DNA from: Delftia sp. PS-11
Lineage (GTDB): Bacteria > Pseudomonadota > Gammaproteobacteria > Burkholderiales > Burkholderiaceae_C
Length of the DNA stretch: 64,000 nt
NCBI RefSeq assembly: GCF_029870285.1
Contig: NZ_JACSYA010000006.1
Span: 145,853 to 209,852, forward strand
Reading direction: 5' to 3'
The position numbers and the translations under genes were made by a program. Positions within the stretch are counted from its first letter, which is position 1, and every line of letters begins with the position of its first letter. A model generated the notes under the pieces. The model searched no databases. It worked only from the letters and a program-made list of their open reading frames with translations, and was not told the DNA's origin. Of the stretch, positions 37,752-48,131 are shown piece by piece.

Positions 37752-38369
37752 ATGGCACGCCAGCAAACACCCCACAAAACCGCAGGCGCCCCCGAACTGC
37801 GCCCCCTGCCCGCCCTCATTTTCGCCAGCCGCTGGCTGCAGCTGCCGCTGTACCTGGGCCTGATCGCGGCCCAGGGCGTGTATGTCTGGCACTTCCTGCT
37901 CGAACTGTGGCATCTGATCGAGGCGGCCTTCGGCAACCAGCAGGCGCTGCAGGCCCTGATCACCAGCATCGGCTACAAGCACGACGTGCCTATCGAGGCG
38001 CTCAATGAGACCATCATCATGCTGGTGGTGCTGGCGCTGATCGACGTGGTCATGATCTCCAACCTGCTGATCATGGTGATCGTCGGCGGCTACGAAACCT
38101 TCGTCAGCCGGCTGAACCTGGACAGCCATCCCGACCAGCCCGAGTGGCTCGGCCATGTCAACGCCTCCATCCTTAAGGTCAAGCTGGCGCTGTCCATCAT
38201 CGGCATCAGCTCCATCCACCTGCTCAAGACGTTCATCAATGCGGGCAGCTACGAAGTCAAGGTGCTGATGTGGCAGACCATCATCCATGTGGTCTTCCTG
38301 GCAAGCGCGCTGGCCATCGCCTACACCGACAAGCTGATCAACAGCACGCAAAGCAACAGCCAGCACTGA
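37752..38369 (+). CDS. YqhA/UPF0114 (TIGR00645) family membrane protein
   Basis: A 205-residue protein of the YqhA family. It has about four membrane helices, with [18 protein letters not shown] near the N-terminus, [18 protein letters not shown] in the middle and [11 protein letters not shown] later, the conserved blocks of the family. Function is unknown. The ATG at 37752 is chosen because the family starts just before the first helix; the frame stays open far upstream over acsA by chance. It ends at a strong terminator. Confidence 0.88.
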   Translation: MARQQTPHKTAGAPELRPLPALIFASRWLQLPLYLGLIAAQGVYVWHFLLELWHLIEAAFGNQQALQALITSIGYKHDVPIEALNETIIMLVVLALIDVVMISNLLIMVIVGGYETFVSRLNLDSHPDQPEWLGHVNASILKVKLALSIIGISSIHLLKTFINAGSYEVKVLMWQTIIHVVFLASALAIAYTDKLINSTQSNSQH

Positions 38370-38385
38370 GCCTGGCTGCGCCCAT

Positions 38386-38422
38386 GAAAAAACCCCGTGG
38401 CAATTGCGCCACGGGGTTTTTT
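38386..38422 (+). terminator. Terminator after the YqhA-family gene
   Basis: Stem AAAAAACCCCGTGGC / GCCACGGGGTTTTTT around AATTGC, ending in T6. It lies about 20 bases after the stop. Confidence 0.9.
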
Positions 38423-39096
38423 CATGGATATGGCACCAGATCCTTTCGGGTGATCAGCGGGTATTTTTTGACCGCAGATCCAGCGTGAAGCTGTCCTCAA
38501 GCTGACGCTTCGCCGATTTTACCCACTGATAGCAGTTAATCCCTCATTAGACAATGATCCAAAGCTATCAATAAGTGAGCAAATCACCCTCTGAACCATG
38601 CCTTCAAGGGCTTGAATCGGTGCAAAACGGGGCCTGATCGGCTCATGCTTTTTGACGCAGTAAAACCTGCTTCATATAATTTCGACTTCTTTACAACCTG
38701 CCGTGCAGGTCATCGGCACCGCATTTGCATCGCATCTGACGGCCTGCCGATCCACCCCGGCGGATCGTTGTGCTCCTGGCACAGCCCCGTCAACCAGGCC
38801 GGAACCCGGCCCTGATGTTGTGGGGCATCGCGCTGATCGAGCTTCAGCCGCGATGCCTGCCAGAGACGCCGCGCGCCCTGTTGCCGCACGCTCTCGACCT
38901 TCTGGCCCTTGCGCACCGCCACGCGTGCCATCCGGGCCTCACAGGATGCTTTCGCATCCGCCTGACTCTTCGCTGCGGATGGCACAGCCTCCCCCGCAGC
39001 GCCCCGCATCAGGGCTTTATTCCGGCTTGCGCGCCAGCGTTTCCGCCTGCAGGCGGCGCTGGACTGTGTTCCATCCACACCAAGGAGAACGCCACA
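38423..39096. other. Gene-free leader region before proV
   Basis: About 670 bases without a supportable gene. The first 290 bases are relatively AT-rich (for example ATATAATTTCGACTTC near 38676) and probably carry the promoter of the proVWX operon. The rest is GC-rich and open in more than one frame, but no reading frame has a recognisable product or ribosome site. A long 5' untranslated leader or an unrecognised RNA is possible. Confidence 0.6.
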
Positions 39097-40419
39097 GTGG
39101 CCAAGCAGATCATCATCGATCATGTATTCAAGGTCTTCGGGGACGACCCCCAGACCGCGCTGGACCTCGTCAAGCAGGGACTGAGCAAACAGGAGATCCT
39201 GGAGCGCACAGGCCAGTCCATCGGCGTGTTCGACGCCGACTTCACCATCGAGGCGGGCGAAATCTTCGTCGTCATGGGTCTGTCGGGCTCGGGCAAGTCC
39301 ACCCTGGTGCGCATGCTCAACCGCCTGATCGAGCCCACGGCCGGGCGCATCGTCGTCAACGGCCAGGATGTCAACGCACTGAACGAGCGCGACCTGCGCG
39401 CGCTGCGCCGCAAGGACATCTCCATGGTGTTCCAGTCCTTCGCGCTCATGCCGCACATGACGGTGCTGGACAACACCGCCTTCGGCCTGGAGCTGGCAGG
39501 CACCGACAAGGCCCGGCGACAGCAGTTGGCCCAGGCCGCACTGGAGCAGGTGGGACTGGGCGCCTGGGGCGCCAGCTACCCCGACGAGCTGTCGGGCGGC
39601 ATGCAGCAGCGCGTGGGCCTGGCGCGGGCGCTGGCCTCCGATCCGTCCATCTTGCTGATGGACGAGGCCTTCTCGGCGCTGGACCCCATCATCCGCACCG
39701 AGATGCAGTCCGAGCTGCTGCGGCTGCAGCAGATCCAGCGCCGCACCATTGTCTTCATCTCCCATGATCTGGACGAGGCCATGCGCATCGGCGACCGCAT
39801 TGCCATCATGAAAGACGGCCAGGTCGTGCAGGTCGGCACGCCCGACGAAATCCTGCGCAACCCGGCCGACGACTATGTGCGCAGCTTCGTGCGCGGCGTC
39901 AACGCGGCCTCGGTGTTCAAGGCGGGGGACATCGCACGCCAGGCACTGACCGTGGTGTCCGAGCACAGCGACCGCGGCTGCCGCGCCGCCCAGCGTTTGC
40001 TGGAGGACTCGGACCGCGACTTCGCCTATGTGGTCAATGCGCGCAGGCACTTCCTGGGCGTGGTCTCTGCGCAGTCGCTGCGCGACGCGCTGCACGGGCG
40101 CCCCGGCATGCTGGGGCTGAGCCATGCCTTTTTGCCCAACGTGGAGCCTCTGTCCGAGGCCACGCCCGTGGCCGATCTGTTCGGACCTGTGGCCGCCGCA
40201 GCCTGCGCCCTGCCCGTGGTCAATGGCACTGGCCAGTTCATGGGCGTCATCAGCCGCACCACCATGCTGCGCTTTCTGGACCGCGACACGCCACCCGTGC
40301 CACCGCCGCAGGAGGTCGTGCCCCCGGTCACGCTCAACCCTCACTTTCCGGGCTCTGGCGCCCCGGCCGTCTCCCCGACCATGGAGCCGGCCCAATCACG
40401 ACAAGGAGATGCCGCATGA
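39097..40419 (+). CDS. proV: Glycine betaine/proline ABC transporter ATPase (ProV)
   Basis: ATP-binding subunit of the ProU osmoprotectant importer. The 440-residue product starts at GTG 39097 behind AAGGAG. It has the Walker [10 protein letters not shown], the signature [15 protein letters not shown], Walker [14 protein letters not shown] and the H-loop ISHDLDEA, then a CBS-like C-terminal domain (about 280-390) and a proline-rich tail. CBS domains in OpuA/ProV-type ATPases sense ionic strength. It overlaps proW by four bases. Confidence 0.95.
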   Translation: MAKQIIIDHVFKVFGDDPQTALDLVKQGLSKQEILERTGQSIGVFDADFTIEAGEIFVVMGLSGSGKSTLVRMLNRLIEPTAGRIVVNGQDVNALNERDLRALRRKDISMVFQSFALMPHMTVLDNTAFGLELAGTDKARRQQLAQAALEQVGLGAWGASYPDELSGGMQQRVGLARALASDPSILLMDEAFSALDPIIRTEMQSELLRLQQIQRRTIVFISHDLDEAMRIGDRIAIMKDGQVVQVGTPDEILRNPADDYVRSFVRGVNAASVFKAGDIARQALTVVSEHSDRGCRAAQRLLEDSDRDFAYVVNARRHFLGVVSAQSLRDALHGRPGMLGLSHAFLPNVEPLSEATPVADLFGPVAAAACALPVVNGTGQFMGVISRTTMLRFLDRDTPPVPPPQEVVPPVTLNPHFPGSGAPAVSPTMEPAQSRQGDAA

Positions 40420-41621
40420 GCGACGCCGACAACCGCATGGCCCCACAGGCCACGGCCACCACTGAGCCCTGGGCCGATGCCGGCTCCCCAGCAACACCGC
40501 AAGCCGCCGATGCGACCGCCGTATCCAGCCCCCCGGCAGACCCCTGGGCAGCAGCTTCCACGCCTGCGGCGCCGGATGCATCGGCAGACCCCTGGGGCAT
40601 GGCCGGCGGCGGCGAAGCCCCATCCAGCGACTGGCTGAGTGTGCCAGACAGCGCGGGCTCGCCCGGCGAGGCGCAGGCCAGCCTATGGCACCAGCTGACA
40701 GCGGACGGCCTGCCGGTCCAAGGCTGGATCAATGACGGCCTTGAATGGGTGGTCCAGCATCTGCGGCCCTTCTTTCAGGCCGTGCGCGCGCCCATCGACG
40801 GCACGCTCACCGGCATCACGGACGCCATGCTCGCCCTGCCCTGGCCGCTGCTGACACTGCTGCTGGCTCTGGTTGCCTGGCAGTTCGCGGGCCGCGCCAT
40901 GGCCATCGGCGCCGCCATCTCGCTGCTCGTCGTGGCCGTGCTGGGCATCTGGCCCGAGGCCATGGTCACGCTGTCGCTGGTGCTGACCTCGCTGGTCTTT
41001 TGCCTGGTGATCGGCTTGCCCGTGGGCATTTTGCTGGCCTCCAGCGACCGCGCCCAGCGCTGGACGCGACCGCTGCTCGATGCCATGCAGACCACGCCGG
41101 CCTTTGTCTACCTGGTGCCTGTGGTGATGCTGTTCGGCATCGGCAATGTGCCCGGCGTGATCGTGACCATCATCTTCGCGCTGCCGCCACTGGTGCGCCT
41201 GACCAACCTGGGGCTGCGCCAGGTGCGCCCCGACCTGATCGAGGCCAGCCGCGCCTATGGCGCCTCGCCCTGGCAACTGCTGTGGAAGGTGCAGCTGCCC
41301 CTGGCCATGCCATCCATCATGGCCGGCGTGAACCAGGCGCTGATGCTGTCGCTGTCCATGGTGGTGATCGCTTCGATGATCGCCGTCGGCGGCCTGGGCC
41401 AGATGGTGCTGCGCGGCATCGGCCGCCTGGACATGGGGCTGGCGACCGTGGGCGGCCTGGGCATTGTGCTGCTGGCCATCGTGCTGGACCGCATCACCCA
41501 GGCCATGGGCCAGCCGGCGCGCGGCGGCAGGCGCTGGTGGCATACCGGCCCCGCGGGCTGCATCGCCCGCCTGCTGGGCGCTGGCAAGCCATCCACGCAC
41601 CAGCGTGGCGGCGCCACCTGA
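40416..41621 (+). CDS. proW: Glycine betaine/proline ABC transporter permease (ProW) with repeat-bearing N-terminus
   Basis: Membrane subunit of the ProU importer, 401 residues. The C-terminal two thirds holds the binding-protein-dependent permease domain with [20 protein letters not shown] (EAA loop) and about seven helices. The first hundred residues are a low-complexity Ala/Pro/Ser extension with three Pro-Trp repeats (EPWADAG, DPWAAAS, DPWGMAG at residues 17-60) before [10 protein letters not shown]. coli ProW also has a long N-terminal tail. The start ATG overlaps the proV stop (ATGA). Confidence 0.94.
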   Translation: MSDADNRMAPQATATTEPWADAGSPATPQAADATAVSSPPADPWAAASTPAAPDASADPWGMAGGGEAPSSDWLSVPDSAGSPGEAQASLWHQLTADGLPVQGWINDGLEWVVQHLRPFFQAVRAPIDGTLTGITDAMLALPWPLLTLLLALVAWQFAGRAMAIGAAISLLVVAVLGIWPEAMVTLSLVLTSLVFCLVIGLPVGILLASSDRAQRWTRPLLDAMQTTPAFVYLVPVVMLFGIGNVPGVIVTIIFALPPLVRLTNLGLRQVRPDLIEASRAYGASPWQLLWKVQLPLAMPSIMAGVNQALMLSLSMVVIASMIAVGGLGQMVLRGIGRLDMGLATVGGLGIVLLAIVLDRITQAMGQPARGGRRWWHTGPAGCIARLLGAGKPSTHQRGGAT

Positions 41622-41735
41622 GCCCGCAGGCACTGGCTGCGGCGCGCCCGGATCCATGGCTGCGCTGCCTTCCTGCAATGCGGCCTGCCCTGGCAGCCGC
41701 GTTGCCTTCTCATCACACACCGGAGGAAAACGAGG

Positions 41736-42782
41736 ATGAACCAAGCACTGAACCACAAGCCACGGCAACCTGCCCTGCTGCGCCGCTGGCTGCGCGCAGG
41801 CGCCATCGCCACCGGCATTGCACTGGCCTGCACTGCGGCCCTGGCTGCGGGCGAGCAGCCCGGCAAGGGCGTGAAGGTGCTGCCGCTCAAGAGCTCCATC
41901 GCAGAAGAAAGCTTCCAGACCCTGCTGGTCATGAAGGCTCTCGAAAAACTGGGATATGACGTCCAGCCCTACAAGGAGGTCGAGTACCCCACGGCCCACG
42001 TAGCCATTGCCAGCGGCGATGCCACTTTCATCGCATCGCACTGGAACCCGCTGCATGCTGACTACTACAAGAACGCGGGCGGCGATGCCAAGCTCTACCG
42101 CAAGGGCGTGTACTCGGACAACGCGGCCCAGGGCTACCTGATCGACAAGAAGACGGCAGATGCCCACAAAATCACCAACATCGCCCAGCTCAAGGATCCC
42201 AAGATCGCCCGGCTGTTCGACGCCGACGGCGACGGCAAGGCCGATCTCACGGGCTGCAATCCCGGCTGGGGCTGCGAGGCCGTGATCGAACACCACCTGA
42301 CGGCCTACAAGCTGCGTGGCACCGTGACACATCAGCAAGGCACCTACTCGGCGCTGATTGCCGATACCATCGCGCGCTACAAGGCCGGCAAACCGGTTCT
42401 TTACTACACCTGGACGCCCTACTGGGTCAGCGGCGTACTCAAGCCCGGCAAGGACGTAGTCTGGCTGCAAGTGCCTTTCTCCTCGCTGCCGGGCGAGCAG
42501 GCCAGGCTCGATACCCAGTTGCCCAACGGCAAGAACTACGGCTTCGTGGCCAACAAGCAGCAGATCGTCGCCAACAAGGCCTTCACCGACCAGCACCCTG
42601 ATGCAGCCAGGCTGTTCGAACTGATGCAACTGCCCGTGAACGACATCAACGCGCAAAACCATCTGATGAGCCAGGGCCAGAACAAGCCCTCAGACGTGGC
42701 AAGCCACGTAGACAGCTGGATCAAGGCCCACCAGAAGATCTTTGACGGCTGGCTGGAGCAGGCGCGCGCCGCTGCGCGGTAA
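41736..42782 (+). CDS. proX: Glycine betaine/proline periplasmic binding protein (ProX)
   Basis: Substrate-binding protein of the ProU importer, 348 residues, with a signal peptide (1-38, ending ALAAG). Aromatic ligand-cage tryptophans are visible in [19 protein letters not shown] and YTWTPYW, matching E. coli ProX. GGAGG precedes the ATG. It lies 114 bases after proW and closes the operon, ending in a hairpin shared with the convergent fruA. Confidence 0.96.
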   Translation: MNQALNHKPRQPALLRRWLRAGAIATGIALACTAALAAGEQPGKGVKVLPLKSSIAEESFQTLLVMKALEKLGYDVQPYKEVEYPTAHVAIASGDATFIASHWNPLHADYYKNAGGDAKLYRKGVYSDNAAQGYLIDKKTADAHKITNIAQLKDPKIARLFDADGDGKADLTGCNPGWGCEAVIEHHLTAYKLRGTVTHQQGTYSALIADTIARYKAGKPVLYYTWTPYWVSGVLKPGKDVVWLQVPFSSLPGEQARLDTQLPNGKNYGFVANKQQIVANKAFTDQHPDAARLFELMQLPVNDINAQNHLMSQGQNKPSDVASHVDSWIKAHQKIFDGWLEQARAAAR

Positions 42783-42785
42783 AGC

Positions 42786-42811
42786 GCGCCGGCAGTCGTG
42801 CCTGCCGGCGC
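42786..42811. terminator. GC-rich hairpin between proX and fruA
   Basis: Perfect ten-base stem GCGCCGGCAG / CTGCCGGCGC with a six-base loop in the 53-base convergent gap. No T run is present, so termination may be bidirectional but weak. Confidence 0.55.
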
Positions 42812-42835
42812 TGTGCCTTGCGTGCGTCGCCTGGC

Positions 42836-44542
42836 TCAGGCGCCCGCAGTGGCGGGCTTCTTGAGTACCCGCAAGGCGACGGCAGTGGCTGCCACGCCCG
42901 CGGCCAGCGCCACGCCATACATGGCTACATGGGTGACGGCGTTGGGAATCGGCGCCACGAAGATGCCGCCATGCGGCACCTTCAGCTCCACGCCTGCCAT
43001 CATGGAAACCGCTCCGGCCACGGCGGAGCCCAGCATCAGCGCGGGGATCGTGCGCAGCGGATCACGCGCGGCATAGGGGATCGCGCCCTCAGTGACAAAG
43101 GCCAGGCCCAGCACGCCGGCAGCCGGGGCGCTGCCGCGCTCCTCGCTGGTGAAACGGTCGGCAAACAGCCGTGTGGCCAGGGCCAGGCCCAACGGCGGCG
43201 TCATGCCGGCGATCATGGCTGCTGCCATGGGCGTATAGACCTCGCTGGCGATCATGCCTGTCGAGAACGCATAGGCAGCCTTGTTCACGGGGCCGCCCAT
43301 GTCGAAGGCCATCATCGCGCCGAGCAGCACGCCCAGCAGCAGCGCGCTGGCACCCTGCATGCCGCGCAGCCAGGCGCTGAGCCATCGCAGCAGCTCGGCC
43401 ACCGGAGCGCCCACCAGGTAGTACATCATCAGCCCCGTGAACGCCGTGCCCAGCACCGGCAGGATCAGCATGGGCATGAGGCCCTTGAGCGCCTGGGGCA
43501 GCCGGATGCGCGCGACCAGAAAGGCCACGCCATAGCCCGCGATGAAGCCGGCAGCGATGCCACCGATGAAACCTGCCCCCATGCTGGAGGCGATCAGCCC
43601 ACCCACCATGCCCGGCGCGATGCCGGGCCGGTCCGCGATCGAATAGGCGATATAGCCGGCCAGCGCAGGCACCATCAATGCAAAGCCGCCCTTGGCGCCG
43701 ATCTGGAACAACGTCCAGCCCAGCGTGCCCTGATGGGCTTCGTCATAGACATAAATGCCGCCCAGCGCAAAGGCGATGGCAATCAGTATGCCGCCCGCCG
43801 TGACAAAGGGCAGCATGAAGGAGACGCCCGTCATCAGATGGCGGTAAGGGCCGGCGCCCTGGGTCTTCGCTGGCGCTGGCGTGTCGCCAGGGGCTGCCTG
43901 ACCATGCATGGGCGCCTCTGCCAGGGCTTTCTCGATCAGGGCACGGCCATCGCGTATGGCCGGCTTGGTGCCGCTGCGCAGCAGCCGCTTGCCGGCAAAG
44001 CGCGAGAGATCGACTTCACGGTCGGCGGCAATGATCACCAGGTCCGCTGCAGCGATCTCCTCGGGGGTGAGCGCATCGAGCGCGCCTACCGAGCCCTGCG
44101 TCTCCACGCGCATCGCATGGCCCAGCGCCGCAGCGCCACGCTGCAGCCCCTCGGCCGCCATGAAGGTATGGGCAATGCCCGTGGGGCATGAGGTGACAGC
44201 CACAATGCGCCTGGCCTGCGCGCCGGGCATGCCGAAGCTGGCCAGCACGCCGGCCGGATCGTCCAGCGCCTGCCTCAGGCTGCGCCGCTCGATGGCGGCC
44301 TGGGCAAAGCGCGAGGCCTGCGCCAGCGCATCCGCGTCGGCCTGTGCCGGCGCATCGCTGATGAGCAGCAACTGACGGGCCTGCGCTGCGGCATCGGTCT
44401 CATGGGGACTGGTCACGCCCAGGCTGCAGCGCACCTCAACGGCCACGGGCCGGGTGCCTGCCGCATGCCGCAGGGCCTCGGCAGCCAGCAAGGCCTCGGC
44501 GTCGCGTCCGGCGGTGGCAATGACAATGTAGATGGGGTTCAT
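42836..44542 (-). CDS. fruA: PTS fructose-specific enzyme IIBC
   Basis: Membrane component that imports fructose and phosphorylates it at C1. The 568-residue protein has an N-terminal IIB-like domain, a IIB domain with the phosphocysteine motif [16 protein letters not shown], and a IIC domain of several helices. The frame is open upstream into fruK, but GGAG before ATG 44542 and the domain start support this ATG, which overlaps the fruK stop by four bases. Last gene of fruBKA. Confidence 0.96.
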   Translation of the reverse strand: MNPIYIVIATAGRDAEALLAAEALRHAAGTRPVAVEVRCSLGVTSPHETDAAAQARQLLLISDAPAQADADALAQASRFAQAAIERRSLRQALDDPAGVLASFGMPGAQARRIVAVTSCPTGIAHTFMAAEGLQRGAAALGHAMRVETQGSVGALDALTPEEIAAADLVIIAADREVDLSRFAGKRLLRSGTKPAIRDGRALIEKALAEAPMHGQAAPGDTPAPAKTQGAGPYRHLMTGVSFMLPFVTAGGILIAIAFALGGIYVYDEAHQGTLGWTLFQIGAKGGFALMVPALAGYIAYSIADRPGIAPGMVGGLIASSMGAGFIGGIAAGFIAGYGVAFLVARIRLPQALKGLMPMLILPVLGTAFTGLMMYYLVGAPVAELLRWLSAWLRGMQGASALLLGVLLGAMMAFDMGGPVNKAAYAFSTGMIASEVYTPMAAAMIAGMTPPLGLALATRLFADRFTSEERGSAPAAGVLGLAFVTEGAIPYAARDPLRTIPALMLGSAVAGAVSMMAGVELKVPHGGIFVAPIPNAVTHVAMYGVALAAGVAATAVALRVLKKPATAGA

Positions 44543-45489
44543 GCAAGCTCCTGAATCAAGGTGGCGGCGGCCAGGGTCTGGATCTGGTGCGCATCCAGAG
44601 GCAGGTCCGGTCCGTTCTGCAGCCAGGCCAGTGCGCTGGCCGTGGCCAGCCGCGCCATGTCCGCCAGTCCCAGGCCGCGCAGCCGTGCGGCCACGATGCC
44701 GGCCACCATGGCATCGCCCGCGCCCACCGAACTGCCGCGCGCCAACCGGCAGGGGCGCGCCACCACGGCGCCCTGAGCCGAAACGAACAGGGCGCCCTCC
44801 TCGCCCAAAGACACCACGGCCAGCCCCAGGCCCTTGCCCAGCAGCATGCGCGCTGCAGCCAGCAGGGGGCCTGGCCCGTCGAGTGGCATGCCCACGGCCG
44901 CCTCCAGCTCCTGCCGGTTGGGCTTGATGGCCCATGGCAGGACCGGTGCGTCCAGAGCGGCTGCCAAGGACGCGCCGCTGGTGTCGAGCAGCACATCGGC
45001 GCCAGCGGCCCGGGCCTGGGCCTGCAGGCGCGCCCAGCTGTCGGGCGGCAGGCCTGCCGGCAGGCTGCCGCACAGCACCACAACCAGGCCAGGGCGCAGA
45101 TGCCGGGCCATGCGCTGCGCCACGGCGTGCAGCTGGGCATCGGCCAGCACCAGTCCCGGCAGGTTGATGTCCGTGGTCTGGCGGCCCGCATCAGCCACCA
45201 GCTTGATGTTGGTGCGCGTGTGGCCCGGCACGCGCAGGCAGTCGTCGGCGATGCCGCGCTGCGCGAAAAGCGCATCGAACAGACCGGCGTTGGCCGCACC
45301 CAGCACGCCCAGGGCCGCTGTCGCAACGCCCAGGCCGGACAGGCAGGACGCCACGTTGATGCCCTTGCCGCCTGCATTCTGCGCGCTGTCCAGCGCCCGG
45401 TGCACCTGGCCCGGCTGCAGCGCGTCCACGGTCACGCGCTGATCGATGGCGGGGTTGAGCGTGATGGTGATGGCTTGGGAGGCGCTCAT
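44539..45489 (-). CDS. fruK: 1-Phosphofructokinase
   Basis: PfkB-family kinase that converts fructose 1-phosphate to fructose 1,6-bisphosphate. The 316-residue protein starts [16 protein letters not shown] and has [15 protein letters not shown] and the catalytic-site motif [19 protein letters not shown] precedes ATG 45489. It overlaps fruB and fruA by four bases at its two ends, so the three genes are translationally coupled. Confidence 0.96.
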   Translation of the reverse strand: MSASQAITITLNPAIDQRVTVDALQPGQVHRALDSAQNAGGKGINVASCLSGLGVATAALGVLGAANAGLFDALFAQRGIADDCLRVPGHTRTNIKLVADAGRQTTDINLPGLVLADAQLHAVAQRMARHLRPGLVVVLCGSLPAGLPPDSWARLQAQARAAGADVLLDTSGASLAAALDAPVLPWAIKPNRQELEAAVGMPLDGPGPLLAAARMLLGKGLGLAVVSLGEEGALFVSAQGAVVARPCRLARGSSVGAGDAMVAGIVAARLRGLGLADMARLATASALAWLQNGPDLPLDAHQIQTLAAATLIQELA

Positions 45490-48020
45490 GCCGCCACCTC
45501 CCCGGCCAGCGCGCGCACCTGCTGTGCATGCTCGCAATCGAGGGCGCGCTGCGCAAGCGCCTGCAGCGCCGGCATGCGCGCCGCGCGCAGGGCAGCCTTG
45601 ACGCTGGGGATGTCGTTGGGTGTCATGGACAGCTCGTGCACACCCAGCCCCGCCAGCAGCAGCGCGCCGAACGGATCACCCGCCAGGCCGCCGCAAACGC
45701 CCACGGGCCGCCCGTGCGCCGCCGCTCCCTGAACGGTGGCGCGCACCAGGCGCAGCACAGCCGGATGCAAGCCGTCGGCCTCGGGGGCCAATTCGGGATT
45801 TTGGCGGTCCATCGCCAGCACGTACTGGGTCAGGTCGTTGGTGCCAATCGAGAAGAAGTCAGCGTGGCGCGCCAGCATGTCGGCCTGCACGGCAGCGGCC
45901 GGCACCTCGATCATGATGCCCAGCGGCACCGCAGGCGCATCCAGCGCGGTGCGCAGGCGCTCGCAGATGCCGCGCAATGCCAGCAGCTCCGGCACGCTGG
46001 TCACCATGGGGAACATGACAGACAGCGCCGCGCCATCACGGGCTGCGCGGTAGAGGGCTCGCATCTGCGGCTCCAGCAGGTCCGGGCGGCGCAGCAGCAG
46101 CCGCGCGCCGCGCACGCCCAGAAAGGGGTTTTCCTCGCGGGGCAGCGCCAGATGGGGCACCTGCTTGTCCCCGCCAATGTCCAGCGCGCGCACGACCAGG
46201 GGCCGCCCTTCGAGCGCCTGCGCCATTGCGCGGTAGGTTGCGTACTGTTCATCCTCGCCGGGCGTGCCGCCACGCTCCAGAAAAAGGAACTCGGTGCGCA
46301 TCAGCCCCACCCCCTCGGCCCCCTGGGACAGCGCCAGCGCCACCTGCTCGGGCAGATTGACGTTGGCGCAGACTTCGATGCGTGTGCCGTCGCGGGTGAT
46401 GGCCGGCTGGCCGCGCTCGGACGCCTCGCGCTCGCGCTGCGCCTGCTGGCGCGCGATAAAGGCGCGCGCATCGTCCAGATCCTGGACGCCAGGGTTCAGA
46501 TAGATGCGGCCATTGGCGCCATCGACGATGGCCAGCGTGCCATCGGCCACGTCCAGCACACCGCAGCCCGCTGCCACGGCAGCCGGCAGGCCCAGGGTGC
46601 GCGCCAGGATGGCGGTATGGGAGGTCGGGCTGCCCTGGGCTGTCACCAGCGCAGCCACGCGGGCCGTGTCGATCTGAGCCGTCTCAGAAGGCGCCAGATC
46701 CGGGGCCACCAGAATACAGGCATGGTCTGGCAGTGCATGGGAGTCCGTGCCCACCAGCGCAGGCTCCAGCTGCGCCAACACGCGCTGGCCCACATCGCGC
46801 ATATCGGCAGCGCGCGCGGCCAGCGCAGGATTGTCCAGCGCCTGCAGCCGGGCAGCAGCCTCCTCGACAGCATGCTGCCAGGCCCAGGCCACGCCATGGC
46901 CCTGCACCATGAGCCGGCAGGCCTGTGCGATGAGATCGGTATCGCTCAGCAGTTCGCACTGCGCGCCAAAGATAGCGGCATCGCCAGCACCCAAACGCCT
47001 GCGCGCATCGTCTTGCAGCGCCTTCAATTGCCCGCGCGTGCTGGCCAGGGCCGCGTGCAGCCGTTCCCCGCCTTCGGCGAGCGGCTGCGGCAAATCGTCA
47101 ACCTCCGGAGCATGGTCGCGCCACTGATGAATGCGGGCAATCGCCAGCCCCGGGCTGGCGGCCAGCGCCACAAAAGCCGGCTGTGCCAGTTGCGGTCGCC
47201 AGCCCGTGGCCGGCGCCTCGGCAGCCTGGCGCGCAGCTTTCTCGGCATCGGCGCGCTCCTGGGCGACCAGGCTCTCGGCCAGCGCGCACAGCCTCCCGAC
47301 TGCCTCGGCCGCATCAGGCCCACGGGCAGAGATGACGGCTGTATCGCCAAAACGCAGGCCCAGCTGCAGCAAGCCGGCCATCTGCCGGGCGTCCACCGCA
47401 TGTCCGCCATGGCGGACTTGCACACGCGAGGCAAAGGCGCGCGCGGCCTCGGCCCAGCGCATGGCGGGCCGCGCATGCAGGCCGTTCGGGTAGGCCACGG
47501 TCCATTCGCGGGCCTCATCCAGGTCTGCCACTGCAGCGGCACTGGCCGAGGCTGCCGGGACCTGGGTCCCACCCAGCACCTCGGCCACGCGCTGGGCGTC
47601 ACGGGTGTCGAACAAAGCCTCCAGCTCGGGAGTCTGCAGCAGGCCCGCGAGGCGGCGCAGCAGCGTGATATGGGCATCGGAACGGGCAGCTACCGCCACC
47701 ACCAGATGCACCGACTGGCCTGGATTCCAGTCCAGGCCCTCGCGGACCTGCAGCACGGCCACCGCGTCGCGCAGCACCAGCGTGCGGTCCTGCGCACAGC
47801 CGTGGGGAATGGCCACGCCGTGGCCCAGAAAGGTTTCGGCCTGTGCCTCGCGCGCCAGCATGCTGTCCGCATAGCCGGGGGCTACGCAGCCAGCCTCCTG
47901 CAGCAGCCCGGCGGCCTGGGCAATGGCATCGGCCTTGCTGCCGGCCTGCGCATCCAGGCGCACGGCGATGTGCAGGCCATCAAGGGGCTGCGGTGGTTGT
48001 TTCAGTTCATCGATTGGCAT
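45486..48020 (-). CDS. fruB: Fructose PTS multiphosphoryl transfer protein (EIIA-HPr-EI)
   Basis: Fusion protein that carries phosphate from PEP to fructose EIIBC. The 844-residue product has an N-terminal IIA-fructose domain with GHGVAIPHGC (phospho-His), an HPr domain with NGLHARPAM at about residue 165, and a full enzyme I with the phospho-His region GSPTSHTAILARTLG and C-terminal GIMIEVPAAA and GTNDLTQY. The cascade is self-contained. ATG 48020 lies just after an operator palindrome; an upstream TTG inside that palindrome is less likely. Confidence 0.96.
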   Translation of the reverse strand: MPIDELKQPPQPLDGLHIAVRLDAQAGSKADAIAQAAGLLQEAGCVAPGYADSMLAREAQAETFLGHGVAIPHGCAQDRTLVLRDAVAVLQVREGLDWNPGQSVHLVVAVAARSDAHITLLRRLAGLLQTPELEALFDTRDAQRVAEVLGGTQVPAASASAAAVADLDEAREWTVAYPNGLHARPAMRWAEAARAFASRVQVRHGGHAVDARQMAGLLQLGLRFGDTAVISARGPDAAEAVGRLCALAESLVAQERADAEKAARQAAEAPATGWRPQLAQPAFVALAASPGLAIARIHQWRDHAPEVDDLPQPLAEGGERLHAALASTRGQLKALQDDARRRLGAGDAAIFGAQCELLSDTDLIAQACRLMVQGHGVAWAWQHAVEEAAARLQALDNPALAARAADMRDVGQRVLAQLEPALVGTDSHALPDHACILVAPDLAPSETAQIDTARVAALVTAQGSPTSHTAILARTLGLPAAVAAGCGVLDVADGTLAIVDGANGRIYLNPGVQDLDDARAFIARQQAQREREASERGQPAITRDGTRIEVCANVNLPEQVALALSQGAEGVGLMRTEFLFLERGGTPGEDEQYATYRAMAQALEGRPLVVRALDIGGDKQVPHLALPREENPFLGVRGARLLLRRPDLLEPQMRALYRAARDGAALSVMFPMVTSVPELLALRGICERLRTALDAPAVPLGIMIEVPAAAVQADMLARHADFFSIGTNDLTQYVLAMDRQNPELAPEADGLHPAVLRLVRATVQGAAAHGRPVGVCGGLAGDPFGALLLAGLGVHELSMTPNDIPSVKAALRAARMPALQALAQRALDCEHAQQVRALAGEVAA

Positions 48021-48028
48021 GCCGCATT

Positions 48029-48044
48029 TTGGGAACGTTCCCAA
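48029..48044. promoter_or_regulatory. FruR operator next to fruB
   Basis: Perfect 16-base palindrome TTGGGAACGTTCCCAA, nine bases upstream of the fruB ATG. Its form fits LacI-family FruR/Cra-type operators, and fruR is the divergent neighbour. Confidence 0.8.
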
Positions 48045-48118
48045 TTCGCGTCAATTTGCGCTGCAACATGACACGGGGATTTTTGCGATTAGCATGCACA
48101 AATCTTGATAAAAACAAC

Positions 48119-48131
48119 GGGAACGGTTCCA
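48119..48131. promoter_or_regulatory. Second FruR operator near the fruR start
   Basis: GGGAACGGTTCCA holds the half-sites GGAAC and GTTCC around one central base. It resembles the operator at 48029-48044 and ends at the probable fruR start codon, which suggests autoregulation. Confidence 0.6.

Noticed and set aside
35898..38369. An 823-codon frame ending in the YqhA-family protein
   Set aside because: Everything before 37752 is antisense to acsA and lacks any motif; the family begins at 37752.
42836..45073. An extended 745-codon fruA
   Set aside because: The extra N-terminal part overlaps fruK in another frame. The GGAG-preceded ATG at 44542 gives the normal IIBC start.
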